Source: Flavobacterium defluvii (GTDB lineage: Bacteria > Bacteroidota > Bacteroidia > Flavobacteriales > Flavobacteriaceae). From it: 64,000 nt of DNA. Made by a program: the position numbers and the translations under genes. Below, piece by piece: positions 35,422 to 45,312 of the stretch (positions are counted from its first letter, which is position 1; each line of letters opens with the position of its first letter). The notes under the pieces were generated by a model. The model did no database searches. It had not been told where the DNA came from and worked only from the letters and a program-made list of their open reading frames with translations. Location of the stretch: the NCBI RefSeq assembly GCF_900129555.1, contig NZ_FQWC01000002.1:496001-560000 (forward strand), read 5' to 3'.

Positions 35422-35464
35422 ATCCGTTTTCGGCATCCCTTATTTATTAAACTAAAACAAAGTA

Positions 35465-38400
35465 ATGAAAAAAAAGTTAAATATATATACATGCTTATGT
35501 ATTTTGTTGATTTCCATAGGGATTAAGGCACAAGAAACGAAGCCGTTAATCCAATCAAAACTTGAAGGAACCGTAATAGATGCTGTTACAAAGGAGCCGA
35601 TTATTGGTGCTTCTGTAAATATTAAAGGCACTACGCACGGAGTTTTAACAGACTTTGACGGGAAGTTTTTTTTCCAGACAGGACAAAAATTTCCTTATAC
35701 ACTGGTAGTAAGTTTTCTTGGATATAAAAAAGCAGAAACAGTAGTTAATGAAAACGCAGTTGTAATAAGTCTTACTCAGGAACAAAATCAATTATCAGAG
35801 GTTGTAGTAACGGCACTTGGTATTTCAAAAGAAAAAAAATCACTTGGATATACAACGCAGTCACTTAAAAATAAAGAATTAGTTGATACAAAAGAAACTA
35901 ACTTTTTAAATAACTTAACTGGTAAATTAGCGGGTGTTCGTATTACCAATTCGCAAGGAGATATGGGATCATCCCGTATTATTATTCGTGGAGAAACTTC
36001 TATTGCAGGAAACAACCAGCCCTTATTTGTGGTTGACGGAGTTCCGGTAGATAACTCACAATTAGGAAGCGTTGGCGGTGCTACACGAGATTTCAAAAAT
36101 GCAATTGCCGATTTAAATCCACAGGATATTGAATCATTAACGGTACTAAAAGGTCCAAACGCGGCAGCACTTTACGGATCGCGTGCTGCGCATGGTGTTG
36201 TACTTATTACGACAAAATCCGGAAAAAGCCAGAAAGGTCTTGGAATTAGCTTTAGCACAGGTATAACCCTTTCTCAGGTGACTACTTTACCACGTTTTCA
36301 AAATACATTTGGACAGGGTTCTAACGGAAAATTCAGTTTTGTGGATGGAAAAGGAGGCGGAATTAACGATGGTGTTGATGAAAGCTGGGGACCTAAAATG
36401 GACGGGCGCCTTATTCCTCAATTTTATTCAAATGGAGAAGCTGTACCTTTTGTAGCGCATCCAGATAACGTAAAAGACTTTTTTAATACAGGACTAACCT
36501 ATGATAATAGTGTGTCTGTAGCAAAATCAGATGATAAATCAGATTTTCGTTTAGGGGTAAATAACCAAAAACAATTAGGAACAGTGCCTAACAGTGAAGT
36601 AAACAAAACAAACTTCAGCATTAACTCTAATTATCAAATTAATAAAAGTATAAAAGTTGGTGTAACCGGAAACTACATCACTACGAATGCTCCGGCTCTT
36701 CCTGGTGGTCCGTCTGGTAACCGTGCTGCGGGTGTAATGCTTCAGTTTCTTTGGTTTGGACGTCAGGTTGATATCAATCAGCTGAAAGACAATAGAAACG
36801 TTAACTGGAACAACAGCTACTACAGCAACCCGTATTGGAACGCTTATTACAATACAACAAGCCAGCAGCGTAACCGTATCATTGGAGATATTCACTTAGA
36901 TGCAAAAATTACCGAAGATCTTAATTTTAGATTCCGCACAGGAATTGATTATTACAATGATCGCAGAAAATACAAAATTAAGTATGGTACAAACGGAACG
37001 CCTTACGGATCGTATGCTGAAGATGCTTATACGGTGAGCGAACAAAACACAGAAGGTATTTTTACTTATACTAAAAAATTAAACGATGACTTTAGTTTAG
37101 ATGCTCTTGGAGGTTTCAATATTCGTAACCACAGCGATGCAAATAACTATCAAAAAGCACCGCGTTTAGCAGTACCGGATTTGTATACGTTAACGAATTC
37201 TCGTGATCCGCTGACTTCATCAAATATTTATTCAAGATTGAGAGTATATAGTGCATATGCTTCGGCACAATTGGGATATAAAAATTATGCATACTTAAAC
37301 TTAACGGCTCGTAACGACTGGTCATCAACATTACCAAGCAGTAACCGTTCTTATTTTTATCCTTCTGTTAATGGAAGTTTGATATTATCTGAAGCTTTGA
37401 ACTTAAAAAGCAATACGCTTGATTTCTTAAAAGTTCGTGGCGGATGGTCTGAAGTTGGTAATGATGCAGATCCGTATCAATTGTCTACAGTTTATAATTT
37501 CCAGACTGCATTTGACGGAAACCCGATTCAGACTTCTTCTCAAAAGAAACTTAATGAGAACCTTAAACCGGAAACAACACGTTCTACAGAGGTAGGTTTA
37601 GAAGCTTCTTTCTGGAAAAACAGACTGCATTTTGACGTAGCGTATTATAACACAAACAGTTTTGACCAAATTTTGGAAATTAAAACAACAGCTTCAAGCG
37701 GTTATAATTCGCAATTAATCAATGCTGGTAAAATCAATAACCATGGTATAGAGGTTCAATTGGATGGAAATCCTATCCAAACTGAAAATTTCAAATGGAA
37801 TGTTGGTGTAAATTATTCTAGAAATATAAGTGAAGTGAAGATTTTGGATTACGACAAACAAATTCAAAACTATACAATTGGTTCTTCTGGAGGTGTAGAT
37901 GTTTTGGCATCTGTAGGGCAGGCTTATGGTGCACTTTATGGTACAGCTTATCTGCGTGATGCAAACGGAAATATTGTAGTTGGTGCAAACGGACTTCCAA
38001 AAGCAGATCCGCAGAAGAAAGTATTAGGACATTATACACCTGATTATTTGGCTGGTGTTACTAATACATTAACTTATAAAAATCTGGAACTATCTGTTCT
38101 TGTTGACGCAAGCGTAGGAGGGGAACTTTTCTCAGGAACGAACAGAACTGGCAACTATACAGGAGTTTTAGCTCAGACTCTACCGGGACGTGATGCTGCA
38201 AACGGTGGTTTAAACTATTACATAAATGGTTCTACAAAAACGTTATTACCAAGCGGAACTGCTCCAAACGGAGCAACAGTATATGATGATGGAATGATTT
38301 TTAAAGGAGTGTATGCTGACGGAACTCCAAATACTCAGGTAATCAGTGCACAGGAATATTATAAAGCATCATACAATATCAGTGAAGCTTATATTTACAG

Positions 38401-38644
38401 CTCAACTTTTGTAAAATTAAGAGAAGTAAAACTTACTTATAATTTTGACAAGAAATTTGCCAGAAAAATTGGGTTTGACGGAGCAAGTATTACCGCTGCA
38501 GGCCGTAACTTATTCTTTATTTACAAAGATGTCCCAAATATTGACCCTGAAACAGCTTTTAATACCGGAAATGCGCAAGGATTGGAGAGTTTAGCTCTGC
38601 CAACAACGAGAAATTTCAGCCTTAATTTAAATCTTAAATTTTAA
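35465..38644 (+). CDS. SusC/RagA-family TonB-linked outer-membrane transporter
   Basis: 1059 residues. Signal peptide about 1-22. A carboxypeptidase-regulatory-like domain (about 32-108) includes LEGTVIDAVTKEPIIGASVN. The SusC signature region about 112-240 has LSEVVVTALGISKEKKSLGY, IIIRGETSIAGNNQPLFVVD and LKGPNAAALYGSRAAHGVVL. A large barrel ends NFSLNLNLKF. It imports oligosaccharides with its SusD lid, driven by TonB. Downstream of a GH87-like glucanase, so the likely cargo is alpha-glucan oligosaccharide. That substrate is inferred from context. Confidence 0.92.
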   Translation: MKKKLNIYTCLCILLISIGIKAQETKPLIQSKLEGTVIDAVTKEPIIGASVNIKGTTHGVLTDFDGKFFFQTGQKFPYTLVVSFLGYKKAETVVNENAVVISLTQEQNQLSEVVVTALGISKEKKSLGYTTQSLKNKELVDTKETNFLNNLTGKLAGVRITNSQGDMGSSRIIIRGETSIAGNNQPLFVVDGVPVDNSQLGSVGGATRDFKNAIADLNPQDIESLTVLKGPNAAALYGSRAAHGVVLITTKSGKSQKGLGISFSTGITLSQVTTLPRFQNTFGQGSNGKFSFVDGKGGGINDGVDESWGPKMDGRLIPQFYSNGEAVPFVAHPDNVKDFFNTGLTYDNSVSVAKSDDKSDFRLGVNNQKQLGTVPNSEVNKTNFSINSNYQINKSIKVGVTGNYITTNAPALPGGPSGNRAAGVMLQFLWFGRQVDINQLKDNRNVNWNNSYYSNPYWNAYYNTTSQQRNRIIGDIHLDAKITEDLNFRFRTGIDYYNDRRKYKIKYGTNGTPYGSYAEDAYTVSEQNTEGIFTYTKKLNDDFSLDALGGFNIRNHSDANNYQKAPRLAVPDLYTLTNSRDPLTSSNIYSRLRVYSAYASAQLGYKNYAYLNLTARNDWSSTLPSSNRSYFYPSVNGSLILSEALNLKSNTLDFLKVRGGWSEVGNDADPYQLSTVYNFQTAFDGNPIQTSSQKKLNENLKPETTRSTEVGLEASFWKNRLHFDVAYYNTNSFDQILEIKTTASSGYNSQLINAGKINNHGIEVQLDGNPIQTENFKWNVGVNYSRNISEVKILDYDKQIQNYTIGSSGGVDVLASVGQAYGALYGTAYLRDANGNIVVGANGLPKADPQKKVLGHYTPDYLAGVTNTLTYKNLELSVLVDASVGGELFSGTNRTGNYTGVLAQTLPGRDAANGGLNYYINGSTKTLLPSGTAPNGATVYDDGMIFKGVYADGTPNTQVISAQEYYKASYNISEAYIYSSTFVKLREVKLTYNFDKKFARKIGFDGASITAAGRNLFFIYKDVPNIDPETAFNTGNAQGLESLALPTTRNFSLNLNLKF

Positions 38645-38656
38645 AAAAACGGAATC

Positions 38657-40081
38657 ATGCTAAAAAAATTAACCTATATAACACTGTTTGCATTGACGAT
38701 GACTTCATGCAGTGACACGCTGGATGAAATTAATAAAAATCCAAATGCAACCGAAACACCTTTGGCTCCTTATCTTTTAACAGGATCATTAAAACAAGGT
38801 GCCGATTTATACTGGGGTTCAGATAATAATTTTAACTCATCTTTGCTGTTTGTTCAGCATTGGGCTAAAATTCAGTATACGGAACCGGACAGATATGATG
38901 TATCAAACACATCTTTCACATCTTTGTGGAATACCGGATATGCAACTTTAATTACGGATTTGAATACTATTATAAATTTCCCTGCAGATCAGGCCAATAC
39001 AAATTACAAAGGAATTGCGCTTACACTGCGTTCGTGGACCTTTTTATTGCTGACAGATGCTTACGGAAGTATTCCTTATAAAGAAGCAGGTCAAAAAGTA
39101 ACTCCTGCTTACAATACTCAAAAAGAAGTATATACAGGATTATTAGAAGATTTGAAACAAGCTCAGTCTTTATTGGGAACAACAAACGGATCGGTAACAG
39201 GAGATTTAGTTTACAAAGGAGATATTACAAAATGGAAGAAACTCGTAAATTCACTTCGTCTTCGTATCGCATTGAGAATTTCTGATAAAGAACCGGCTTT
39301 GGCTAAACAAGCTGCCATCGATGCAACAAGCGATGCAGCAGGTGTATTGAGCAGTAATAATGATACTTTTAAATTTACTTATACAAGTTCGCCTCAGCAA
39401 AACCCGGCTTCTGCCTGGTTTGAAACTCGTGATGATTTCCGTATATCTAAAACTCTGGTTGACAAATTAACAGATTTAGCAGATCCGCGTCTGCCTATAT
39501 ACGCACAATTGCCATCAGATGCAACGGTAGGAAAATATGTTGGAGGAGCAAACGGATTATCAAACAGTGATGCCAACAGCCAGGGATTTGCCAAAACATC
39601 AAAACCGGGAACTTATTTCTTAACTTCATCTTCGCCTGCAGTAATTGCTTCTTATTCTGAAACATTATTTAATCTTGCAGAAGCTGTTGCCCGCGGTTAT
39701 ATTTCAGGAAATGCAGAACAACTTTATAATGATGCAATTACGGCTTCATTTAATCAATTTGGAATTACAAATGCTGCAACAATTTCTACTTACCTAAATC
39801 AGGCAAGCGTGAAATACGATGCGTCAAATTATGCAAAATCAATTGGTACACAAAAATGGATTGCATTTTACGGACAAGGTCTTGATGCTTTTACAGAGTG
39901 GAGAAGACTTGATTATCCGGTATTAACAGCTGGTCCTGCAACAGTTTTAGACGGACAGATTCCTTCTCGTTTCTTTTATCCGGGAACAGAACAATCATTA
40001 AACGGAGTTAGTTACAAGGCTGCAATTGCTGCTCAGGGAAAAGATCTGCTGACTACAAAACTTTGGTTTGATGCAAAATAA
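38657..40081 (+). CDS. SusD/RagB-family surface lipoprotein (SusD-like_2 type)
   Basis: 474 residues with lipobox MTSC (Cys18). The start CSDTLDEINKNPNATE and segments such as YKGIALTLRSWTFLLLTDAY and QKWIAFYGQGLDAFTEWRRL are typical of the SusD-like_2 branch. It lies 12 bp after SusC, so it is co-translated in the same operon. It binds glycan at the cell surface and caps the SusC barrel. A bidirectional-looking terminator follows. Confidence 0.9.
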   Translation: MLKKLTYITLFALTMTSCSDTLDEINKNPNATETPLAPYLLTGSLKQGADLYWGSDNNFNSSLLFVQHWAKIQYTEPDRYDVSNTSFTSLWNTGYATLITDLNTIINFPADQANTNYKGIALTLRSWTFLLLTDAYGSIPYKEAGQKVTPAYNTQKEVYTGLLEDLKQAQSLLGTTNGSVTGDLVYKGDITKWKKLVNSLRLRIALRISDKEPALAKQAAIDATSDAAGVLSSNNDTFKFTYTSSPQQNPASAWFETRDDFRISKTLVDKLTDLADPRLPIYAQLPSDATVGKYVGGANGLSNSDANSQGFAKTSKPGTYFLTSSSPAVIASYSETLFNLAEAVARGYISGNAEQLYNDAITASFNQFGITNAATISTYLNQASVKYDASNYAKSIGTQKWIAFYGQGLDAFTEWRRLDYPVLTAGPATVLDGQIPSRFFYPGTEQSLNGVSYKAAIAAQGKDLLTTKLWFDAK

Positions 40082-40110
40082 ATAAGATTCTTTACAAGAG
40101 TTATCAAAGT

Positions 40111-40148
40111 AAAAACCTCCAAAATCATTTGATCTTGGAGGTTTTTTT
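40111..40148. terminator. bidirectional terminator after susD-like gene
   Basis: AAAACCTCCAA (40112-40122) / TTGGAGGTTTT (40135-40145) with flanking A-run and T-run, between convergent genes. Confidence 0.85.
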
Positions 40149-40163
40149 ATAAAATAATCTGAT

Positions 40164-41771
40164 TTAGTTTCCCTTCAGCAAATTAATGCTGACAGTAGCA
40201 ATATCAGCATCAGGGAATCTTTTAAAAATAGATTTATCCGAAAATAATCCAGCTTCTGCAGCAACACTATTAAAAACATCTATTTCGACAATATACTGGT
40301 CAGAAAAACCATGAGTGGCATCATAAGCCGCTGCGGGTGTTTTTCCTAAATTTCCAGCGGCAAGTTTAGGATTTATGGTATGCAGTTCTATCAAAAGCAA
40401 ACCAAACTTGCGAACATAAGGCGACCATTTTTGTAAATGTTCCAGTAAGCTGTCTTCTACCAGATTATTGCTGATTCTTTTTCCTCTATACGCAAATGCA
40501 CCTGTAGATTTACTAATTCGGTTTTTATCAATGTGTTTTGGGTCTTCCCAAATCCTGTTGTGATCTAAAAAGGTTCTTACGTTAAGAAGATCTTTTAGAT
40601 CGATATTATAATTTTCTTTTAAATCTTTAGAAAGCAAATCCGGACGTCCAATGTCGCCCCAAATTACTTTTGCCCAAATATCGGCCTTTATTAAATTAGC
40701 TCTGGTTACCTTCAGCGCGGTCTGGTTATAATCGGCTCCAACCAAAAACAGCGGATATTCATCAAGCATTTTTCCGCGCAAAGTCTGCCTGTCGATTACT
40801 TCAAAAATATGCTGCAGGAAAGCACCGTTTCCGCAGCCCATATCCAAAATTCCTTTTGGCTGTTCTTCAATTGGCAGATTAAAAAGTTTGATAATAATTT
40901 CGTCAACAACTTTAAAATAAGTATCATGTGCGCCGCCGCTTCCCCAAACATTCATTTCGCGATCGACATGAATTTCGTTTTCACCATCGCCAATCATCCT
41001 TAAAATATTAGGATTGCCAAAAATTAATTCTTCAATTTTAGCAAATGTGGGAAGATATGAAACTGTAACGCCGTAAGCCGTAGCTCTTTTTGCAAAAAAT
41101 AAGCCCGTTTCGGTAAATTGGTAATTACCATTTTTTTCCAGAAACCATCCAAGATGTACAAAGAAATCAAGTATTTTTTTGAAATTTTCAGGAGATTTAT
41201 GAAACTCTTCGGGTCTGAAAGAAGTTTCCATAAAATATTTATGAAACATGCCGTTCATGGCCAGACGCACAATAGTAGGACCAATCAAATAGCCTTCGAT
41301 ATGTTTTAAAATCTGCTCCTCAATAGCATTAGTCAGATTATCATTAGACGGTACAATTCCGTATCTGTTCTTATATTTTTCAATAATACTATTTAGTTTT
41401 TCAAAAGGTGCATCTTCAAAAAGACGCGCATGAAACTGCATTGAAAACTGGAGTAAATCGACAACGTCCTCATAAAGATGAAACATCGAAAATGCGGTTT
41501 CTGTATTTTGATTTACTGAAATTGTAATTTCCTGCAAAACATTATCAACTTCATAATCTAAAAATCCCTGCGAAGCCAAAACCCTCAAACCCACATTCAG
41601 GTAACCTTCGTTTGCTTTAAAAACAGTTACAAGTTCTGTAAGCTGTACTTTCTTTTTGTTTAGGATAAATTCTAAAACATCATGGTTTTTTAAGGCAATT
41701 GCCACCGGAGCAGCAGCTAAGCCGTCAAGGTGTCTAAAAATGGAACTGCGAAGTTGTGATTTATCTGTCAT
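40164..41771 (-). CDS. large class I SAM-dependent methyltransferase
   Basis: 535 residues from the ATG giving MTDKSQLRSSIFRHLDGLAA; an in-frame ATG 54 bp upstream adds a hydrophobic leader I consider untranslated. The N-terminal ~300 residues are helical with a winged-helix-like part (LTELVTVFKANEGYLNVGLR), as in methyltransferases with a dimerisation domain. Motif I is ILDMGCGNGAFLQHIFE (about 312-328), followed by FLVGADYNQTALKVTRANL. The layout recalls polyketide-type C-methyltransferases (AprA-related). No polyketide genes are nearby, so the substrate is open. Confidence 0.78.
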   Translation of the reverse strand: MTDKSQLRSSIFRHLDGLAAAPVAIALKNHDVLEFILNKKKVQLTELVTVFKANEGYLNVGLRVLASQGFLDYEVDNVLQEITISVNQNTETAFSMFHLYEDVVDLLQFSMQFHARLFEDAPFEKLNSIIEKYKNRYGIVPSNDNLTNAIEEQILKHIEGYLIGPTIVRLAMNGMFHKYFMETSFRPEEFHKSPENFKKILDFFVHLGWFLEKNGNYQFTETGLFFAKRATAYGVTVSYLPTFAKIEELIFGNPNILRMIGDGENEIHVDREMNVWGSGGAHDTYFKVVDEIIIKLFNLPIEEQPKGILDMGCGNGAFLQHIFEVIDRQTLRGKMLDEYPLFLVGADYNQTALKVTRANLIKADIWAKVIWGDIGRPDLLSKDLKENYNIDLKDLLNVRTFLDHNRIWEDPKHIDKNRISKSTGAFAYRGKRISNNLVEDSLLEHLQKWSPYVRKFGLLLIELHTINPKLAAGNLGKTPAAAYDATHGFSDQYIVEIDVFNSVAAEAGLFSDKSIFKRFPDADIATVSINLLKGN

Positions 41772-41825
41772 AAGTAAAGAATGAATGTCTATTAAAAATA
41801 ATACTTTTTTTAACAATAAAAACAT

Positions 41826-42178
41826 CCATTTTTCAATCTTAAATATTTAAGTGTTAAAATTTAATTCAGTTAAAAAAAGGTTCAGACGTTTTTTTTTATA
41901 AAATTAAATTACGTAAAGCCTTTGTTTATAAAGGTTTATTGAGTTTTTTTGATAAAAATTTTGACATAATATTTTCGTTTTTGAAAACTTTTTTCATTAG
42001 AATTTTTATGATAAGTGTCATTAAATCAAATATTTATAATATATTTAACATTAGAAACATGGGAATTATATAAAATTTGTACATAATTTTGCAAAGTCAA
42101 AGATCGATAATAAGGATTGTAAATCTTTGATAATGAGATCCCAAATCTGCTGCTAATCTAAATTTTTACTGCTTTTTT
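41826..42178. other. divergent intergenic region, no gene seen
   Basis: A+T-rich spacer between the methyltransferase and L,D-transpeptidase genes. It contains a small hairpin (CCTTT...AAAGG near 41920-41935) and, at 42057-42063, ACATGGG followed by AATTATATAAAAT, a combination seen again at about 61876 before the pseudo-receiver gene. Confidence 0.4.
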
Positions 42179-42781
42179 ATGAGAATATTTTTTATGGCAC
42201 TTCTTCTTTCTTTAAGTTCCTTTACAACCTACAACGTAACGGACAAGAAAGACATTTTATCCGAGCTTGAATTAGTAAGGCTTAACGAACATGTCAGCGA
42301 AATCAAATCTTTTACTGCTGCAAACAGAGGCTACAACAAGAAAATAGCTTTCTTGGTAGACATGAAAATCAAATCTGGAAAAAACCGTTTCTTTGTATAT
42401 GATCTGGAAAATGAGAGAATCATTGATCAGGGACTAGTTGCACACGGTTCTGGTTCAGAAACAGGAATTAAAGGCGATATTCTTCAGTTTAGCAATGCTC
42501 CAAATTCTAACTGTACTTCTTTAGGCCGTTATTCTGTTGAGAAATCATATAAAGGTGTTTTTGGAAAAGCTTTCAGACTTGCCGGTATGGATCAAACGAA
42601 CAACAATGCTTTAAAAAGAGCGATCGTATTACACTGCTACAAAGAAGTTCCGGATGATGAAAAAGAATATTATATCATAAACAGCCATGGCTGCCCAATG
42701 GTAAGCGAATTATTTTTCAAAAGACTTGAAAAAATAATTGACAGTTCAGATTCTAAAATCATGCTTTCTGTTTATTATTAA
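42179..42781 (+). CDS. murein L,D-transpeptidase (YkuD_2-type)
   Basis: 200 residues with a signal peptide (about 1-17, LSLSSFTTYN). The catalytic segment is YYIINSHGCPMVSELFFKRL with the nucleophile Cys in SHGC (about 168-171) and an upstream HCYKE, the pattern of the L,D-transpeptidase catalytic domain family found in Bacteroidota. LVAHGSGSETG is also conserved. It should act on peptidoglycan stem peptides in the periplasm. Monocistronic with a strong terminator. Confidence 0.85.
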   Translation: MRIFFMALLLSLSSFTTYNVTDKKDILSELELVRLNEHVSEIKSFTAANRGYNKKIAFLVDMKIKSGKNRFFVYDLENERIIDQGLVAHGSGSETGIKGDILQFSNAPNSNCTSLGRYSVEKSYKGVFGKAFRLAGMDQTNNNALKRAIVLHCYKEVPDDEKEYYIINSHGCPMVSELFFKRLEKIIDSSDSKIMLSVYY

Positions 42782-42831
42782 TTAAGAATTCAAACAAAAT
42801 CAAACTGCATAGCTGTAGTACGTAAATAATT

Positions 42832-42860
42832 AAAAAAGAGCTTTTAAAGCTCTTTTTTTT
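42832..42860 (+). terminator. terminator of L,D-transpeptidase gene
   Basis: AAAAAAGAGCTTT-T-AAAGCTCTTTTTT, a near-perfect stem followed by eight T residues. Confidence 0.85.
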
Positions 42861-42922
42861 ATTTTTAATAATGCCTTGTACCAGCTCTTGGTTTGAAATA
42901 CAGCTTGAATTTCTAGATACAA

Positions 42923-43333
42923 TTAATTTTGATTATTAAATTTTGCTGCTGCTTCTGCCGATACAGGAGTAAAAAAGTTAACAAGATTGCCATCTGGATC
43001 GCGAAATAAAAACGATTTATTGCCCCATGGCATAGTCGTAGGTTTTTGCACAATATTATTTTGAAGATAATCGGCTAATCTGTCATAATCTTTTTCTACA
43101 TTATCAACTTTAAACTCTATAATAACACTGCTGTTTTGCGCTGGTTTTGCAATTTCATCACCGCCAAAGAATGCTAATGTTTTGGTACTTCCAATAGCCA
43201 GAGTTGTGGCAGGCGTTTTGATTTCGGCAAAATCTGGCGTGTATTGCACGGCAGTAACGTTGGTAATTTGCTCGTAAAATTTTACTAATTCATTTAAACG
43301 CGCCGTAATAATTCGAATAGATACTAAATTCAT
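42923..43333 (-). CDS. VOC/glyoxalase-fold protein
   Basis: 136 residues from the ATG giving MNLVSIRIITARLNELVKFY, the usual VOC start; a further upstream ATG adds nine basic residues. It ends with NKSFLFRDPDGNLVNFFTPV, the canonical second-module motif. One VOC domain, so it functions as a dimer. These proteins are lyases, dioxygenases or resistance proteins; the metal ligands (Glu/His) are only partly visible. Function unassigned. Confidence 0.82.
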   Translation of the reverse strand: MNLVSIRIITARLNELVKFYEQITNVTAVQYTPDFAEIKTPATTLAIGSTKTLAFFGGDEIAKPAQNSSVIIEFKVDNVEKDYDRLADYLQNNIVQKPTTMPWGNKSFLFRDPDGNLVNFFTPVSAEAAAKFNNQN

Positions 43334-43515
43334 GTTTCTTTTTTTTAAGTTATACGGCAAAAATAATTTGGCATAATGACAACAGTTTGTCAGCAGCCCT
43401 CATTATTTTTTAAATTTATTAGTACAACTTAAAAAAAATCCACTCACAGCATTATTCATTAAACTCGCGAAAGATTAAACAGGTGTTGAAAAAAATGATA
43501 TAAAAACTAGCTGTT

Positions 43516-44085
43516 TTACTTTATCGTCGTTCTTAGTTTAGCATTTCGAGGCTTAATTTTTTTGATTTGCTGAAGACAGTCTCTTATTAAAGATTTTATT
43601 TCGAGGTAAGATGTATTATGAAACGAATGAATATTTTGTTTTAGTCTTTCTATATGATTTGAAGCTGTAATTAAATCATTTTCAACAGTTTTTAAAAGAC
43701 CCATTTCGATATTTTTATTTTTTTTATAATAATGAATACAATTATGAAGATCTTCGATCTGGCCGGTAAAATCGTAAATAGCTTTTTTAGAAACAGCCCG
43801 GCTGTAGTAATATGAAAACTCAAGAGGATTAAATTCGATTACTTTATCAAAATCTTCAATTGCTTTATAATGATAATCCAGTTTTTGAAAACAGCTTGCC
43901 CTTAATTCGTAAAGAGTTGAATCAAATTCAGAATTAACAGCATTGTTTAAATGCACGATAGCTTCCTGAAAACGGCTTGTTAAATAAAGCTGTTTCCCTT
44001 TCTCTAAATTAACCGAACTTTCCTTAAGACCGGATTTTGAAAACCTGCTCTTAAATCTTGTTTTTAAAGTAACGAACCATTTCAT
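43516..44085 (-). CDS. tetratricopeptide-repeat protein
   Basis: 189 residues. Three TPR-like units span about 24-135 (KGKQLYLTSRFQEAIVHLNN, LRASCFQKLDYHYKAIEDFD, SRAVSKKAIYDFTGQIEDLH), then a helical, basic C-terminus (KKIKPRNAKLRTTIK). No signal peptide. Probably a cytoplasmic protein-protein adaptor. Monocistronic; partner unknown. Confidence 0.8.
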   Translation of the reverse strand: MKWFVTLKTRFKSRFSKSGLKESSVNLEKGKQLYLTSRFQEAIVHLNNAVNSEFDSTLYELRASCFQKLDYHYKAIEDFDKVIEFNPLEFSYYYSRAVSKKAIYDFTGQIEDLHNCIHYYKKNKNIEMGLLKTVENDLITASNHIERLKQNIHSFHNTSYLEIKSLIRDCLQQIKKIKPRNAKLRTTIK

Positions 44086-44503
44086 ATTTATAAATTTAGA
44101 TGGTCAGATTATATAGTCGATGCAATTTGAGATGGGGATGTTAAAGTTAATAAAAAATTAATACACAGAACATTATATAATATTAATAAAGAAATTTATT
44201 GCAATCCTGTTTTTTTCTTTTTATTAAAAATATATAAAGAAATTTTTTTACAACTGTCACAAATCATATTATTTATATTTCACGACAATCAAAAAAATAT
44301 TAGCGAAATATAGTAATTAGATTAATTTTTATAAATTTATAATACTGATAATCAGTTTGTTAATGTTTTAGCATACAACTTGCTTATGGTATTTCATATC
44401 AGCATTTGAATCATAATGTTTGAAAACAGTATCTGCCAATTAGATTTTTATTAAGAGATGCATCCATATTCATAAACCTATATCCAATTAAAATATTAAT
44501 CTT
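44086..44503. other. divergent intergenic region, no gene seen
   Basis: About 420 bp of very A+T-rich DNA between the TPR gene and the hydrolase operon. It should hold both promoters. I found no strong hairpin, ORF or RNA signature. Confidence 0.4.
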
Positions 44504-45274
44504 ATGACAAAATCAAAATCTATTATCCTGATACATGGAAACTTTGTAAACCAGCACAGCTGGGAAAAGTGGAAAGAACGATATGAACAAAAAGGTTATA
44601 CTGTTTATACACCTGCTAATCCGGGACATGATGGAATTCCTTCTGATTTAAGAAAACAAGTTCATCCTGATCTTACGAAAACTGGCTTTATAGATGTGGT
44701 AAACAATATAATAAAACTCATCGACACATTGCCGGAAAAGCCTTTAATCATTGGGCATTCTATGGCAGGAATGGCAGCCATGAAATTATTAGAATTAGAT
44801 AAAGCAGCGGCAGCAGTAAGTATAGACGGAGCACCGCCTAAAAATGTATTTCCTCCATTTGCAACATTAAAATCGGTTATACCTGCATTTGGTTTCTTTT
44901 CTTCCAAAAAATATTTTATGGGCAGTCGTGAATGGTATGACAAATGTTTTTTCAATACACTGCCGGAACGAGACAGAGCAAATGCTTTTGAAAGTATTGC
45001 AGTTCCGGAAAGTTATAAAGTAAGCCGTGAATTGGTACTAAATTCTTTTTCTAATATTGATTTTAGTAAGCCGCACAAACCTATTTTATTTATTGGAGGC
45101 GGCAGTGATGCTATTTTTCCTTCGTCTCTAACAACAACACTGGCCAGAAAATATAAAGATAGAAACAGCAGCGTTGACCTTAAGATTTTTCAGGGCAAAA
45201 GTCATTTTATCTGTGGTGAATCAGGCTGGGAAGCAGTAGCAGATTTCATTTTAGAATGGTACGAAAAATTATAA
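44504..45274 (+). CDS. alpha/beta hydrolase
   Basis: 256 residues. It opens SIILIHGNFVNQHSWEKWKE (the oxyanion HG motif). The nucleophile elbow is GHSMAGMAAMKLL (Ser about 86). FIGGGSDAIFP supplies the acid region and GKSHFICGE the catalytic His. The PSDLRKQVHP segment resembles haloalkane/ester hydrolase-type proteins. First gene of a four-gene unit (gaps 38, 30 and 9 bp) with a second hydrolase, an isochorismatase-like enzyme and an unknown protein. Confidence 0.85.
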   Translation: MTKSKSIILIHGNFVNQHSWEKWKERYEQKGYTVYTPANPGHDGIPSDLRKQVHPDLTKTGFIDVVNNIIKLIDTLPEKPLIIGHSMAGMAAMKLLELDKAAAAVSIDGAPPKNVFPPFATLKSVIPAFGFFSSKKYFMGSREWYDKCFFNTLPERDRANAFESIAVPESYKVSRELVLNSFSNIDFSKPHKPILFIGGGSDAIFPSSLTTTLARKYKDRNSSVDLKIFQGKSHFICGESGWEAVADFILEWYEKL

Positions 45275-45312
45275 ACTTCAGAAATTAATACTAACATTTA
45301 AAACAAAATAAA

